Shown here: one piece after another, positions 19,801 through 27,923 of the stretch
How positions within the stretch are numbered: the first letter of the stretch is position 1
Layout of the letters: each line of letters begins with the position of its first letter
From: Dyadobacter luteus
GTDB taxonomy: Bacteria > Bacteroidota > Bacteroidia > Cytophagales > Spirosomataceae
Assembly: GCF_003383615.1 (NCBI RefSeq)
Contig: NZ_QNUL01000001.1
Span: 372,001 to 436,000, forward strand
Reading direction: 5' to 3'
DNA length: 64,000 bases
Notes under the pieces: generated by a model
What the model was told of the DNA's origin: nothing
What the model saw: only the letters and a program-made list of their open reading frames with translations
The model's database searches: none
Translations under genes and position numbers: made by a program

Positions 19801-20231
19801 GCACCCGTCAGATCACTTTTACGCAAAGTCTGATAACCTACAGCCACCACTTCGTTGAGCATCATAGCATCTGGCTGAAGCTGAATTGTAAGCGGCTTGT
19901 TATCTGTTACCACCACCTCTTTGGCCATAAAGCCCACAAAAGAAAAAATCAGTGTATTTCCCTGAGCAGTTTCAATGGAAAAAACACCATCGGCATCAGT
20001 TACTGTACCACGGTTAGAATTCCCTTTCTCCAAAATAGTAACCCCTAACAAAGCAGCGCCTGTATCATCGATTACCTTTCCTCTCACAGTGATAGTTGGC
20101 GCCTGATGCATCTTTGCACCACGCACTGCCCCGGAAATGGTTGGCCTGGCTGCCCATGAGGGCTGATCCACATACAGGACCATCGCACCAGCCATTACCA
20201 TCGGAATGATTGATAGAAATCTTTTTTTCAT
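16869..20231 (-). CDS. SusC/RagA family TonB-linked outer membrane transporter
   Basis: The 1120-residue product starts with a signal peptide (cleavage near SWA-AR) and a carboxypeptidase-regulatory-like domain (about 45-120, VIDDTGAALLGVTI, VFSIETAQGN). The plug follows with LNEVVAVGYQTLRKSDLTGA, LVGKVAGVQISQVSG and KDAASAAIYGSRAAGGVVLI, then the barrel to the terminal strand AYNIGARITF. It takes up a SusD-captured nutrient through TonB. The SusD partner follows after 10 bp. A canonical promoter lies about 85 bp upstream and no regulator is adjacent, so expression may be constitutive or controlled from elsewhere. Confidence 0.95.
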   Translation of the reverse strand: MKKRFLSIIPMVMAGAMVLYVDQPSWAARPTISGAVRGAKMHQAPTITVRGKVIDDTGAALLGVTILEKGNSNRGTVTDADGVFSIETAQGNTLIFSFVGFMAKEVVVTDNKPLTIQLQPDAMMLNEVVAVGYQTLRKSDLTGAISSVKAKELNLTTPTVGQALVGKVAGVQISQVSGAPYQGTKIRVRGVGSINASSDPLYVIDGYPAGNDVFINPNDIESIDILKDAASAAIYGSRAAGGVVLITTKRGKEGKGKLEYDYQFGVHQLAKKVDMLNSSEFAQLLIDGRNNTYRDLMVNGGKQWNDAMFSDDNATRIRNLGGSAGSVSIPTDLYDFANQQLITPKYNTDWQNELYRNAPVSRHNVAFSGGQKGLRYAISGGHLGQEGIILSTKQERTNFRANLDADVNKRLKVGANLAFTYNENREVQEGRFNQGPILGALVYMPIFKAYNEDGSLAKNEAAALSSGYGLQSIENPVALATETHINRRGQRGTYNGFASFEIIQDLVFKVNLGLQTFNEKYEYYQPTSLSSGANPPGSPQAQAAAYALSRNAGFMDRLAEFTLNYKKAWGKHSLDGLVGYTSQKNTRDVVSVTARGFQNDRIEEITSKGADAIYFGLNTGNPENTGTGKTNWTMLSYLARAVYNFDNKYYLTASFRTDGSSRFGPNNRWGNFPSISAGWNISNESFYGDWLGKSSTMKLRASWGLSGNNNIGNYNFLQTMATPGGVVFGNGTVNTAMWAESIKDQSLGWESTSQYNVGLDLGLLQDRLSIIANYYLSRSYNLLFNQPLSAISGTSTILTNLRNSKVQNTGFDIQADARLISKRDFHLNLNANFSLNRNKVLDMGGASTIFSMGAERSYITHVTQQGQPIGMFYGFKVKGMVREADMENLAADNAVYNSSTQKFPEGYVLKGPARSTASTNPMRPGDLYFEDVNGDGIVNDADKQVIGTPHPKFTYGFAISASYKNLDFSSSFNGVYGSQVLDGQDYYIFNMEGSGNQYSKVLNRYRSEAQPGDGKIYRAARGGTQSNSTRLSTFYLQDGSFLRCTNLTVGYNFPEIAKVSKNAISNLRLYVGVDNAFTLTKYLGYNPEVDYNDGANLTPGVDYGKYPLARAYNIGARITF

Positions 20232-20706
20232 AATTGAATTTAGAATTGAATTTTTTTAAGGATGCCTTAAAAGGTCGGTATAGAAATAGAAACACAGGCA
20301 GCCTAGTACAGTGCGCAAAGGTAGGTTCGCACTATTAAGCCAAAAGGACTGGAATGTTACGAAAATGTAAACTTGACAGTTGAAGGAAGTACTTAAAAAG
20401 GTGCTCCATCTGTTATCCGCACAGCATAATTTATTATAAATGTGAATCTTATGAAATAAGCAAATAGTAAGGTTTTGTATGTTGGCGCACAGTTCAAGGA
20501 ATCATATAACTACTGTTGTGAGCGTACTTACCACCAATGAAGCCATTGGTCTGTACCGGTTACAAAAAATACAGATTAATTTAAAAAAATGCACTTTTCC
20601 AATATGAAGGTAGACGACTTAAAGTTGTAAAAAATGTTATCTATTACTGAAACGGGCTGACGCTACAATAGCACCAGCCCGCCTTAACCAACCGTTTTAA
20701 GAATGA
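20232..20706. other. Intergenic region carrying the susC promoter
   Basis: These 475 bases between the susC-like start and the stop of the YdcF-like gene contain the promoter at 20316-20344. The remainder is AT-rich and shows no gene; a GC-rich stretch with a weak inverted repeat (CGGGCTGACGC...ACCAGCCCG, about 20652-20681) may end the YdcF-like transcript. Confidence 0.55.
20316..20344 (-). promoter_or_regulatory. Bacteroidetes sigma-A promoter of the second susC
   Basis: On the minus strand TTTG (20341-20344) is followed after exactly 17 bases by TACCTTTG (20316-20323). This matches TTTG-N17-21-TAnnTTTG without a mismatch and predicts a leader of about 75-80 bases before the susC start. 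Confidence 0.8.
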
Positions 20707-21990
20707 TCAGGGATCCATGGGTTCGTCTGCATCAATTTGTAAAGCATCCAGCACAGGGAAGAACTCCGAATCAGTGTCAGAGATTCTTTTGCCGGATTTG
20801 TATGGAATATGATTGATCTCACGCATGCATCTCTTTGCAAAGGAGTCACTTGTGATCATATAACTCTGAGAGCGCATGGTTGACACCAGGGAAGGTTTGT
20901 CCATAGGCATGCCATAGCGAAACATCAACCGCACCGCGTTCCGTATATTGGTTGTGGTATGGCGGGCATGGGGTTCCATAATGATGGCATTTTCAGGTAC
21001 ATGCAGCGTTTCGATCAAAAACTTTTTCATTTCAAATGCTTCACTGTATTTCGTTTTAAAAGGGTGTACTCTACCGCCTGATACAATGATGAAAGGGGCC
21101 TGACCTTCGAAATAACGCTTCGCTGCTACCCGGCAACGCAAAATACCGCCTTCGCTCAAAGCGCGCTCGTAGGTATCCGGACCTGCTCCGGGAACCAGAA
21201 TCACGGCATATTTATAGCGGCTCCAATCTGTCTTCTTTATCTGATCAAAAGCAGCCTTATTGACTGTGGATTCCATCGGTTCATAATCTGCTGCCTCACT
21301 CCGCTCATTGATCTCCAGAAACTGCAACGCAAAGTGCATCGCGGATCCAAAAAACAAGCTCGTATCCTTGGATTCCTGCCGCACTACATCGGCACAGTCA
21401 TAAACAAGCACCGGGTAACTTTTACGGTAGCGATTGAAAGCGATAGAATCAATAGCCGGATAATTGGGTCTTTTACCCTCTGCATACACCTCGATGGCAT
21501 GATTAACGGCTTTGGCATCCTGTTCCCAGACCTTTCTTAAAAACTCGTCAGGCTTTGCGCCCGATAAAAGAATGTAGCTTCCTGATCGAAGAAGGTGTTC
21601 CTTCACAATTTTTCCGAGTGCATTTTGAGGATTGTACAATTCCTTCAACCGTTTTCCAACCTCCTTGATCTCCTGGTCTGAGAACTTCATTCCACTAGTG
21701 TAACAGAGATAATCAGTTTTACACTCTTTGACAGATGACCGGAGGTGATTCAATTTTGATTGAGCTACTTTCTGAAGTAAATCATCCTTTTCCAGCATGA
21801 TGCGGGCGTCTTTAACCTGCTGGAAGAGCGTGAGCAGGTAGTAGTTTTTGGATTGAACGAAAGAACCCGGGCTAACGAGTTTATAATTTGGATCAGGCAG
21901 TTTGTTTTGCTGCGTGTATCCTTTCTGAAACTGTATCAGAAAGAAAAAGAGAAGAAGAATTATGCGCATAAGGTTTTTTGATAAAACCAT
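20707..21990 (-). CDS. YdcF/ElyC/SanA family (DUF218) protein, exported
   Basis: The 427-residue protein starts with a hydrophobic signal segment; ATG 21990 is used here, but ATG 21969 (MRIILLLFFFLIQFQKGYTQ) gives a more compact signal peptide. The N-terminal half is family-specific helical sequence. The C-terminal half is the DUF218 domain: YAVILVPGAGPDTYERAL, FIIVSGGRVHP, MEPHARHTTTNIRNAVRLM and LVSTMRSQSYMI match the SxGG, E...S.TT.EN and V.s..H blocks, though with Met-Arg-Ser where many members have Pro/His. The family includes envelope proteins SanA and ElyC and SAM-binding YdcF; the reaction is not known. It stands alone on the minus strand. Confidence 0.82.
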   Translation of the reverse strand: MVLSKNLMRIILLLFFFLIQFQKGYTQQNKLPDPNYKLVSPGSFVQSKNYYLLTLFQQVKDARIMLEKDDLLQKVAQSKLNHLRSSVKECKTDYLCYTSGMKFSDQEIKEVGKRLKELYNPQNALGKIVKEHLLRSGSYILLSGAKPDEFLRKVWEQDAKAVNHAIEVYAEGKRPNYPAIDSIAFNRYRKSYPVLVYDCADVVRQESKDTSLFFGSAMHFALQFLEINERSEAADYEPMESTVNKAAFDQIKKTDWSRYKYAVILVPGAGPDTYERALSEGGILRCRVAAKRYFEGQAPFIIVSGGRVHPFKTKYSEAFEMKKFLIETLHVPENAIIMEPHARHTTTNIRNAVRLMFRYGMPMDKPSLVSTMRSQSYMITSDSFAKRCMREINHIPYKSGKRISDTDSEFFPVLDALQIDADEPMDP

Positions 21991-22143
21991 AAATGTCGCT
22001 GCTTGTAATTACCTTAATATTACCCACACGTTAAAAAACGGGGATAATAGGCGTGATCCTTTAAAAATAGTAATGACGAACAATGAAAATGGGCAGCAAC
22101 AATGCCACCCATTTCAACTCAAAAAATTTTTACCCGTTTTTAT

Positions 22144-23641
22144 TTAGATAGGCTGATACAATTTTACCGTACCATCTCCCTCATTGCTGGTTACAAGCAG
22201 ACTCTTTCCATTTGGACTGTTGGCCGCGGATATAAACAAAACTCCCTCAGGCGCATCACCAGTTTTGATCATCTGTAAAAATTTGGGAGCTGCAGGATTG
22301 GTGAGATCATATACAGCAACGGCATCTACCCGCTCCAGAGCAATGAAAGCAACAGGCTTATTGTTCATCCATCCGACAGTTACTCCCTCAGGTTCAATAC
22401 CCTTGTCGTCAGAGCGGTCGTCGTCATAGATTCCTGCGCTGATCACCTCTTGCTCCAGGCTCTTACCAGATTCATAAACGAGTTGGCCGGAAGCGGCGTT
22501 GATAACACTGAATCCACGTCCACCAAAACCATAGAGCACATCAAAATCTCCATCTGAATCGATATCACCCAGCGTGTTAGTCACACGCAGACGCCCCAGG
22601 TTTGCAGGCAATTGCAGGGTAGCTGCATTAGGGAACACTTTCGAATCAAGCTTCAGCGAACTTACCCTCGCCTTCTCATCAAAAGCTGCATACTCACGCG
22701 CATCTCCTTCGTTAGCCGTGATCAGATAAGCTGCACCACCAGTTGAAAATGAGAAATCGCATCCGGAAGATAAAATGACTTAACAGCAGCAGAGCGGAGC
22801 TCAATTTTGCTATCTCTGTCGCTGGGATCCATTGCATTTATCGCAAGACTCATATCTTTGGTGCCCAGCGGTCTTATTTTTAGAATAGTGCCACTTGTCA
22901 GATCAATTTCAGCAATACCATTGTTCTCCTGCAGCGTTACATAAGCCTTTTTTGAATCATCCGAGATTGCTACATATTCAGGCTCAATATCCTGTGCAAA
23001 ACTGGCACCAGGTCCGAATATGCGGAAACCCTCTGCGGCAAGCTGTGGCAAAGATCCGGCAAATGCACCGAACGTAAGCGTTTTAATACTGTAGTCATTC
23101 TGCATATCAATAATCGATACCGAACCCTCCGGATCTGTCTTGTAATCTGCACTGGGTTCGCCCTCATTGGCTGTCACGATATATCTGCCATCAGGGCTAA
23201 ACGTAACCATGTCAGGCAAAGCACCTACTTCAATTTTCTTTATTACAGATAAGGTGCTCGTGTTCACAACCACAACACTGCCATTGGCCTGCTTGTTGTC
23301 GGCTTCCAGAGCGATTGCCAGCTTACCATTTGATACCGAAACGCTGTTTGCAAGCCCTCCCAATGACGAAACCGCAATGGGCTGAAGCTTTGTTATGACT
23401 GGTAATCCTGAAAGATCCAGAACTTCAACCAACGGACTTTTTTCATTATTAACTGTAAACAATCTTTGGCCGGATCGTAAGCCGAAATCTCGGAAGCCGC
23501 AGCTCCTCCCAGATCAATGGAGGCGATTTCTGTAAACGCGCTGGCATTTTCTAAGGGCACCTGAGGCGGATGATCCTTGATACAGCTATTCAAAAGCAAA
23601 GCAAGCAATGCGCCTGCATAAATGGAGTACTGAGATTTCAT
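22144..23641 (-). pseudogene. Choice-of-anchor-I-like beta-propeller lipoprotein, broken by two frameshifts
   Basis: Three minus-strand pieces in different frames join into one protein of about 500 residues. Piece 1 starts at ATG 23641 with a lipoprotein signal (LLALLLNSC) and ends in SAYDPAKD; piece 2 resumes as LFTVNNEKSPLVEVLDLSG and runs to PDAISHF; piece 3 resumes as STGGAAYLITANEGDAREY and ends YQPI-stop. Motifs PDMVTFSPDGRYIVTANEGE, NGIAEIDL and PEGVLF are typical of choice-of-anchor I / YVTN-like propellers. Each break is repaired by adding one T (minus strand) to a short T run, near 23461 and at 22746-22749. Either the gene is dead or the assembly has two homopolymer errors. Confidence 0.8.
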
Positions 23642-23960
23642 AAAAGTTTGGGATTGAGATTTTCCCAAAAATACCAAAGACTGTAATCCACTAAGCGAGA
23701 AGACATTAAGCTTAACAATCTGATAACATATCGTTCCTGACCCGCATCAGATTTGAGCAAACATTTTAGACTAAACATGAAAAAATGCTACCTTTTGTTT
23801 TATCTATCGGGTCTAATCAGAAATAACCACTTGACAAACAGACATTTGAAAATAAGAGACGTTATCTGCCAGGCTGCAATCCCGACATAGCTCAACAATG
23901 TGATTTATTATATATATTTCAAAACAATTTACACATTACATCACTTAAAGCTTTGACGTC

Positions 23961-24389
23961 ATGAAATTCAAACCCGTATTGACATTGTTACTTTTAAACA
24001 CTTGTTTTGCTGCATTTAGTCAGGACAGGCCGGCCCATAAAGAGCATCAACACAGGATTGCATCAACAGAAAAAGGCCTGGTAAAAATAGCAGTCATGTA
24101 TCCTTATGCCGAAGGCAAGACTTTCAACATGGAATACTACGAAACCAAACACATGCCTATGGTGGCTGGATTTCTGGGACCAAACCTTGTTAAATATACG
24201 ATTGAAAAGGGAGTCGCCAGCGGTATTCCAAACCAACCCCTACCTTATATGGCAATTGGCACATTTTATGTAAAAAGCCTGAGCGAATATCAGGCTGCAA
24301 TAGCTCCCAACAGAGAGGCAATTCGTGCGGATTTTGCAAATTACACCAATACAGCCCCGGTTATTCTGGTCAGTGAGGTCGTGAGATAA
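23961..24389 (+). CDS. EthD domain protein with signal peptide
   Basis: The 142-residue product has a signal peptide (cleavage near FAAFSQ-D, residue 21) and an EthD-type ferredoxin-like domain from about 40 to 140: KIAVMYPYAEGKTFNMEYY, TKHMPMVAGFLGPNL and NYTNTAPVILVSEV. EthD-like dimeric barrel proteins are small enzymes or partners in ether and polyketide metabolism; most are cytoplasmic, so the export signal is of note. It stands alone between convergent and divergent neighbours. No substrate can be inferred. Confidence 0.82.
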   Translation: MKFKPVLTLLLLNTCFAAFSQDRPAHKEHQHRIASTEKGLVKIAVMYPYAEGKTFNMEYYETKHMPMVAGFLGPNLVKYTIEKGVASGIPNQPLPYMAIGTFYVKSLSEYQAAIAPNREAIRADFANYTNTAPVILVSEVVR

Positions 24390-24395
24390 GGCACC

Positions 24396-25334
24396 TTAAC
24401 GTAAATTATTAAAAAGAACCGGTTCCACCTGATAACCCTTCTGTCTTAATAACGACACTACTCCGGTATTGTAATAGAGATGACCCAGGCCCACAGCAAT
24501 CAGACAAGGTTTTGTTGTGATGCATTTGATTATTTTATCCATCCAATTCCTGTTACGTGTTTCAACAGGTATAAAATCGAAATCGTCCGAAACAGTAACA
24601 GTCATGGCCGGGGCATCCAGCTGATAATCAACGTCCATTTTTTTAAATTTTGCGACAGTCTGATCAAGATCCGGCATTTGGTAAATGTTCCAGTCAGCTT
24701 TATCACTGTTTTTAATGTAATTCAGAGATCTGGCGAGATGATTTTTGGCGTGGGCTATATTTGTAGAATCAAACTCAGTGGGTGCAACGCGATCCAGACG
24801 ATCACCTTGCCTGCCAAGCTTTCCGTAAAGATGGAATAAGTCAAGATCCATCAGTTTAGTCAACCCGTTAGCACCTGTTGTTTCCGAAACAAGCGTCGTT
24901 AGTATTGCAGAACCCATCTCTGCCACTGTCATGTTTTCAGCATCACGGTTACCAACAATCCCCTCACCCACTCTGGCAACAAAAAACGAGTCGAGAGTCT
25001 GATACTGTTGTACGGACAACAAGGGAATCGCCTTTAAAATATCCTTTCGTTTTGGTTGCATTACTTCCGGCTGAGTTGTAAAAGCCTCCGTTAAAATGAA
25101 CTCTGTGCTGTCAATAACTTTTTGGAATTCCGGATATTCAAGCAACCATTCAGCATCCGCAAGGTGCATCGTTCCCAAAAGATAGGAAGGCTGTTTACAA
25201 TCCAAACCCGTAATCTTCCACAAAATAGTTTTGAGCTCAGAGTCACGCGCAGCAACTTGTATATTCTGCCCCAATGCTGATTGTAAAACAACGATAAATA
25301 TCCAGAACAGAATCAAGAAAAAGCGCTTATGCAT
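24396..25334 (-). CDS. TraB/GumN family protein, exported
   Basis: The 312-residue protein has a signal peptide (residues 1-22, QSALG-QN) followed by the TraB/GumN fold: the first block LLGTMHLADAEWL carries the GTxH motif, DLFHLYGKLGRQ the middle helix, and CLIAVGLGHLYYNTGVVSLL the C-terminal GxxH motif. These resemble the catalytic motifs of TIKI-type metalloproteases, so a periplasmic metal-dependent hydrolase is possible, but the bacterial family has no agreed activity. Its stop lies 6 bp from the end of the convergent EthD gene. Confidence 0.85.
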   Translation of the reverse strand: MHKRFFLILFWIFIVVLQSALGQNIQVAARDSELKTILWKITGLDCKQPSYLLGTMHLADAEWLLEYPEFQKVIDSTEFILTEAFTTQPEVMQPKRKDILKAIPLLSVQQYQTLDSFFVARVGEGIVGNRDAENMTVAEMGSAILTTLVSETTGANGLTKLMDLDLFHLYGKLGRQGDRLDRVAPTEFDSTNIAHAKNHLARSLNYIKNSDKADWNIYQMPDLDQTVAKFKKMDVDYQLDAPAMTVTVSDDFDFIPVETRNRNWMDKIIKCITTKPCLIAVGLGHLYYNTGVVSLLRQKGYQVEPVLFNNLR

Positions 25335-25687
25335 AAGAATGTGCTACAGGAATTAATTCTTTCATCACAATAAAGACAAAAAAATAACCAAAGTGAATCA
25401 AACAGACTTATATCAATAAATAAACTTTATCTGCCCGAACGCAAAATAGCAGCTTTTGGAATTTGAGCAATCAATAAAATTTCAATTCTCGCTGTCATCT
25501 CTGTATTTAACATCTTTTACGATTCATTTACAAAGTTTTACCAACGACCTGAGATAGTCCGGTGAAGTGGTAATAAATTTCAACGTTCCTAACTATTCAG
25601 AACGAATGCAGGGGATAGAAATCATGTCTGCTTACGCAAAAAAATGAATGAAGTAGAAATGCTCTTCGAGCGGCTAAAACCTCAACA
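25335..25687. other. Intergenic stretch without a gene
   Basis: These 353 AT-rich bases precede the permease remnant at 25688. No gene, repeat or clear promoter was found. The last 100 bases could be decayed coding sequence but nothing recognisable can be read. Confidence 0.5.
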
Positions 25688-25897
25688 ATGTTCAGAATAT
25701 TTCTAAAAATAGCTTTTCGACACCTTTGGGAAACCAGGCCATTTACCATTGTTAACATCATTGGGCTATCTGTGGGTACCGTCTGGCTGCTAGCATTACC
25801 CGGTTTTGCAGCAATCCTGATCGTATTTTTCATTGTATGCATTCTGGGAAAGAGGGCAGTATCAAATGACCCTGCTTCAGAATTACGCTCTTCTTAA
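25688..25897 (+). pseudogene. FtsX-like ABC permease remnant with its middle deleted
   Basis: This 69-codon frame begins exactly like a MacB/FtsX-type permease (MFRIFLKIAFRHLWETRPF then TIVNIIGLSVG). It continues without a break in frame as WLLALPGFAAILIVFFIVCI and ends PASELRSS, which matches the last transmembrane helix and C-terminus of such permeases. The intact homologue at 29389-32046 has AWRNLAKKKAYSAINILGL at its start and ANPISSLKSE-like NPISSLKSE at its end. About 700 internal residues are missing, so the piece cannot act as a transporter. Transcription has not been shown. Confidence 0.75.
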
Positions 25898-25996
25898 TAT
25901 TTGTGGAATATAGTTTTCAATAAATACCAAGACATCCGCTGACCTCAATCTGGAGTACAGTGATAGCGATGAACCGCAACTGACGAATCACGCTAA

Positions 25997-26377
25997 TTAA
26001 AGAGGTACTTCCACATCAGTACCTGCAACTTGTCTCAAAATAACATCCCGTAACCGACCTTCGTGTTCGTCGCCCCATTGCCCCAGGGCGGCTATCACGG
26101 GGATTACCGTTTTACCAAATTCGGTAAGGCTGTATTCCACTTTTGGCGGTACAACGGGGTAAATTTTTCTGGTAACCAGTTCGTGTTCTTCCAATTCTTT
26201 CAACTGTACATTCAAAACCCTGCGTGAAGCATCGGGGATTTTGCGTTGCAGTTCACTAGGCCGTTTATGACCGGTATGAATAAACCACAGCAAACGAATT
26301 TTCCATTTGCCGTAAAGTACTTCACCGATCAGGTCAAGTCCACAATTCAGGTTAGGTATTATCTTTCTTTCATACAT
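25997..26377 (-). CDS. HxlR family winged-helix transcriptional regulator
   Basis: The 126-residue protein has the HxlR core: GKWKIRLLWFIHTGHKRPSE (family signature GKW..lLl..l..g..RF.eL), ASRRVLNVQLKELEEHELV as recognition helix and VVPPKVEYSLTEFGKTV as wing. Many HxlR proteins sense electrophiles or redox state through a Cys near the N-terminus; here the only such residue is Cys12 in NLNCGLDL. It is divergent from the SDR gene at 26519, the usual arrangement for HxlR proteins that control an adjacent detoxifying oxidoreductase. Two inverted repeats in the 141-bp gap are candidate operators. Confidence 0.93.
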   Translation of the reverse strand: MYERKIIPNLNCGLDLIGEVLYGKWKIRLLWFIHTGHKRPSELQRKIPDASRRVLNVQLKELEEHELVTRKIYPVVPPKVEYSLTEFGKTVIPVIAALGQWGDEHEGRLRDVILRQVAGTDVEVPL

Positions 26378-26381
26378 ATTA

Positions 26382-26413
26382 CAAAGTTAAACCTATGCCT
26401 CATTCACTGCAAT
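26382..26413 (-). promoter_or_regulatory. Probable hxlR-type gene promoter, nearly leaderless
   Basis: On the minus strand TAACTTTG (26382-26389) matches the -7 consensus and ATTG (26410-26413) resembles the -33 box with a 20-base spacer. The predicted start would fall at or within a few bases of the ATG at 26377, so the mRNA may be leaderless. Confidence 0.4.
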
Positions 26414-26434
26414 AGGGGATTAATTTATCCCTAT
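26412..26434. promoter_or_regulatory. Candidate HxlR operator (ATAGGG-N11-CCCTAT)
   Basis: Inverted 6-bp arms with an AT-rich centre lie in the divergent region and overlap the -33 element of the regulator gene. The position fits autorepression. Confidence 0.4.
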
Positions 26435-26479
26435 ATGAATCGTAATTCCGTACTTGTCTAAACTTCTTTTATACCCCAA

Positions 26480-26515
26480 TTTTGTCCTATAATTATTCTA
26501 AAAAGCAGGACAAAA
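26480..26515. promoter_or_regulatory. Inverted repeat just upstream of the SDR start (TTTTGTCC/GGACAAAA)
   Basis: Perfect 8-bp arms at 26480-26487 and 26508-26515 are separated by 20 bases and end 3 bases before the ATG at 26519. This could be an operator or a hairpin in the leader. Confidence 0.35.
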
Positions 26516-26518
26516 AAA

Positions 26519-27310
26519 ATGGAACAGTTCAATTTCAACAATGAGTTAACAGGCAAGATTGCCTTGGTAACAGGAGGTACAAAAGGGGCCGGAAGAGCGA
26601 TTGCAGAACGGCTTTTACAAGCAGGTGCAACTGTTATTATTACCGCAAGAAACGAACCGGAAAAAGAAAACAGCAAGTTGCACTTCATTTCTTCCGATTT
26701 GAGTAAAGCAGAGGGGTCGCAAAAAGTGGTAAACCAGGTACTATCAACTTACGGGCGGCTGGATATTCTCGTCAATAACCTTGGTTCTTCGGCAACACCC
26801 GCTGGCGGTTTTGCAGTGTTAAGTGATCAGGATTGGGAATCAACCTTGCAAGCTAACCTACTCGCTCCTGTCCGGTTAGACAGAGGATTTTTACCACAAA
26901 TGATAGATCAAAAAAGTGGCGTTATTGTTCACATCGCTTCCATTCAGGGCAAACTACCCCTATTTGAATCTACTTTGCCTTACGCTGCTGCAAAGGCAGG
27001 ACTGATCAATTATAGTAAGAGCTTATCAAATGAAGTTACGCCGAAAGGTGTCCGGGTGCTGACTGTCTCGCCAGGATGGATCAATACGACAGCATCAAAA
27101 GCCTGGTTGGATGAAATTGCAAGAAACGCGAATAGTACCGTAGAAGAAGCCCAGCAAAGTGTGATGGATGCATTGGGTGGAATACCTTTCGGAAGACCGG
27201 CAGAACCCGAAGAAGTTGCAGAATTTGTCGGCTTTCTGGTTTCGCCAAGAGCCGGTTATTTATCAGGGACCGAATTCGTGATCGATGGCGGTACAGTACC
27301 AACAGTTTAA
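26519..27310 (+). CDS. SDR family oxidoreductase
   Basis: The 263-residue protein is a classical SDR: cofactor motif TGGTKGAGRAIAERL (about 18-32), NNLGSSA in place of the usual NNAG (about 93), catalytic Ser in VIVHIASIQG (about 144), YAAAKAGL active site (about 159-166) and the C-terminal FLVSPRAGYLSGTEFVIDGG. The Asn-Asn-Leu-Gly variant is seen in several members of the 3-oxoacyl-ACP-reductase-like branch. Substrate unknown. It is divergent from the HxlR regulator and followed after 21 bp by an NTF2-like gene, so the two probably form one inducible unit. Confidence 0.92.
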   Translation: MEQFNFNNELTGKIALVTGGTKGAGRAIAERLLQAGATVIITARNEPEKENSKLHFISSDLSKAEGSQKVVNQVLSTYGRLDILVNNLGSSATPAGGFAVLSDQDWESTLQANLLAPVRLDRGFLPQMIDQKSGVIVHIASIQGKLPLFESTLPYAAAKAGLINYSKSLSNEVTPKGVRVLTVSPGWINTTASKAWLDEIARNANSTVEEAQQSVMDALGGIPFGRPAEPEEVAEFVGFLVSPRAGYLSGTEFVIDGGTVPTV

Positions 27311-27331
27311 CAACATTTAAAATTTAGAAAA

Positions 27332-27655
27332 ATGGATTTACCGAAAATAATAACAGATTTAGTAATAGCGCAAAACAACTTTGACAGCTTCGCCTATGCA
27401 AATTGTTTCTCCGAAACAGCCGTAGTTTTTGATGAGGGCAAAACGCACAATGGGAGAAAAGAAATCGAACAATGGATTGCCGATGCCAACAAGCGTTACC
27501 AGGCGACAATGAATCCCCTCGGCTTCGAAGAAAAAGAAACGGAAAGCGTTTTAAAAACTGAAACTTCGGGAAATTTTCCCGGAAGCCCTATTGTATTAAC
27601 TTATCATCTGGAAATAACGGAAAAATTGATACAGTCATTGAGAATTACCGGATAA
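27332..27655 (+). CDS. NTF2/SnoaL-like family protein
   Basis: The 107-residue protein has the cone-shaped NTF2-like pattern: helix DLVIAQNNFDSFAYANCFSE, then AVVFDEGKTHNGRKEIEQWI (strand with the G/HxGxxxI block typical of SnoaL-like proteins) and late strands IVLTYHLEITEKLIQSLRI. These are small enzymes or ligand-binding proteins. It follows the SDR gene by 21 bp and precedes a terminator, so it likely assists that oxidoreductase. Confidence 0.82.
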   Translation: MDLPKIITDLVIAQNNFDSFAYANCFSETAVVFDEGKTHNGRKEIEQWIADANKRYQATMNPLGFEEKETESVLKTETSGNFPGSPIVLTYHLEITEKLIQSLRITG

Positions 27656-27659
27656 CTGG

Positions 27660-27687
27660 GGATGGCTAATTTAAGCCATCCTTTTTT
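27660..27687 (+). terminator. Rho-independent terminator of the SDR/NTF2 operon
   Basis: Stem GGATGGCT (27660-27667) / AGCCATCC (27674-27681) with a 6-base loop is followed by six T. It begins 5 bases after the NTF2-like stop. Confidence 0.85.
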
Positions 27688-27834
27688 ATCTGATAACAAC
27701 AGGAAGGTAGGTATATAATATTTATTGTACAGCCATGAAAAATACGCAGGCAACATTTGGCCATCTGGTCAGGAATTATCATCTTGAACCGGATGCCTCT
27801 GCGATCAGTTTGCAGAAGATTATGTAATAATACC

Positions 27835-27864
27835 TTAGTACTTAAATTCGCAGATATACTTTTG
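27835..27864 (+). promoter_or_regulatory. Promoter of the HExxH protein gene
   Basis: TACTTTTG (27857-27864) fits TAnnTTTG and TTAG (27835-27838) resembles the -33 TTTG with an 18-base spacer. It predicts a leader of about 50 bases. Confidence 0.5.
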
Positions 27865-27923
27865 AAAAATCTGTTTCAAACATTTTTGAGAATCTTTTTC
27901 AGCTCAAAAAAATAAAACCACTT

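Noticed and set aside
27735-27827. 30-codon frame (MKNTQATFGHLVRNYHLEPD...)
   Set aside because: Too short and without neighbours or start signals to support it; it could be a gene scrap, but nothing identifies it.
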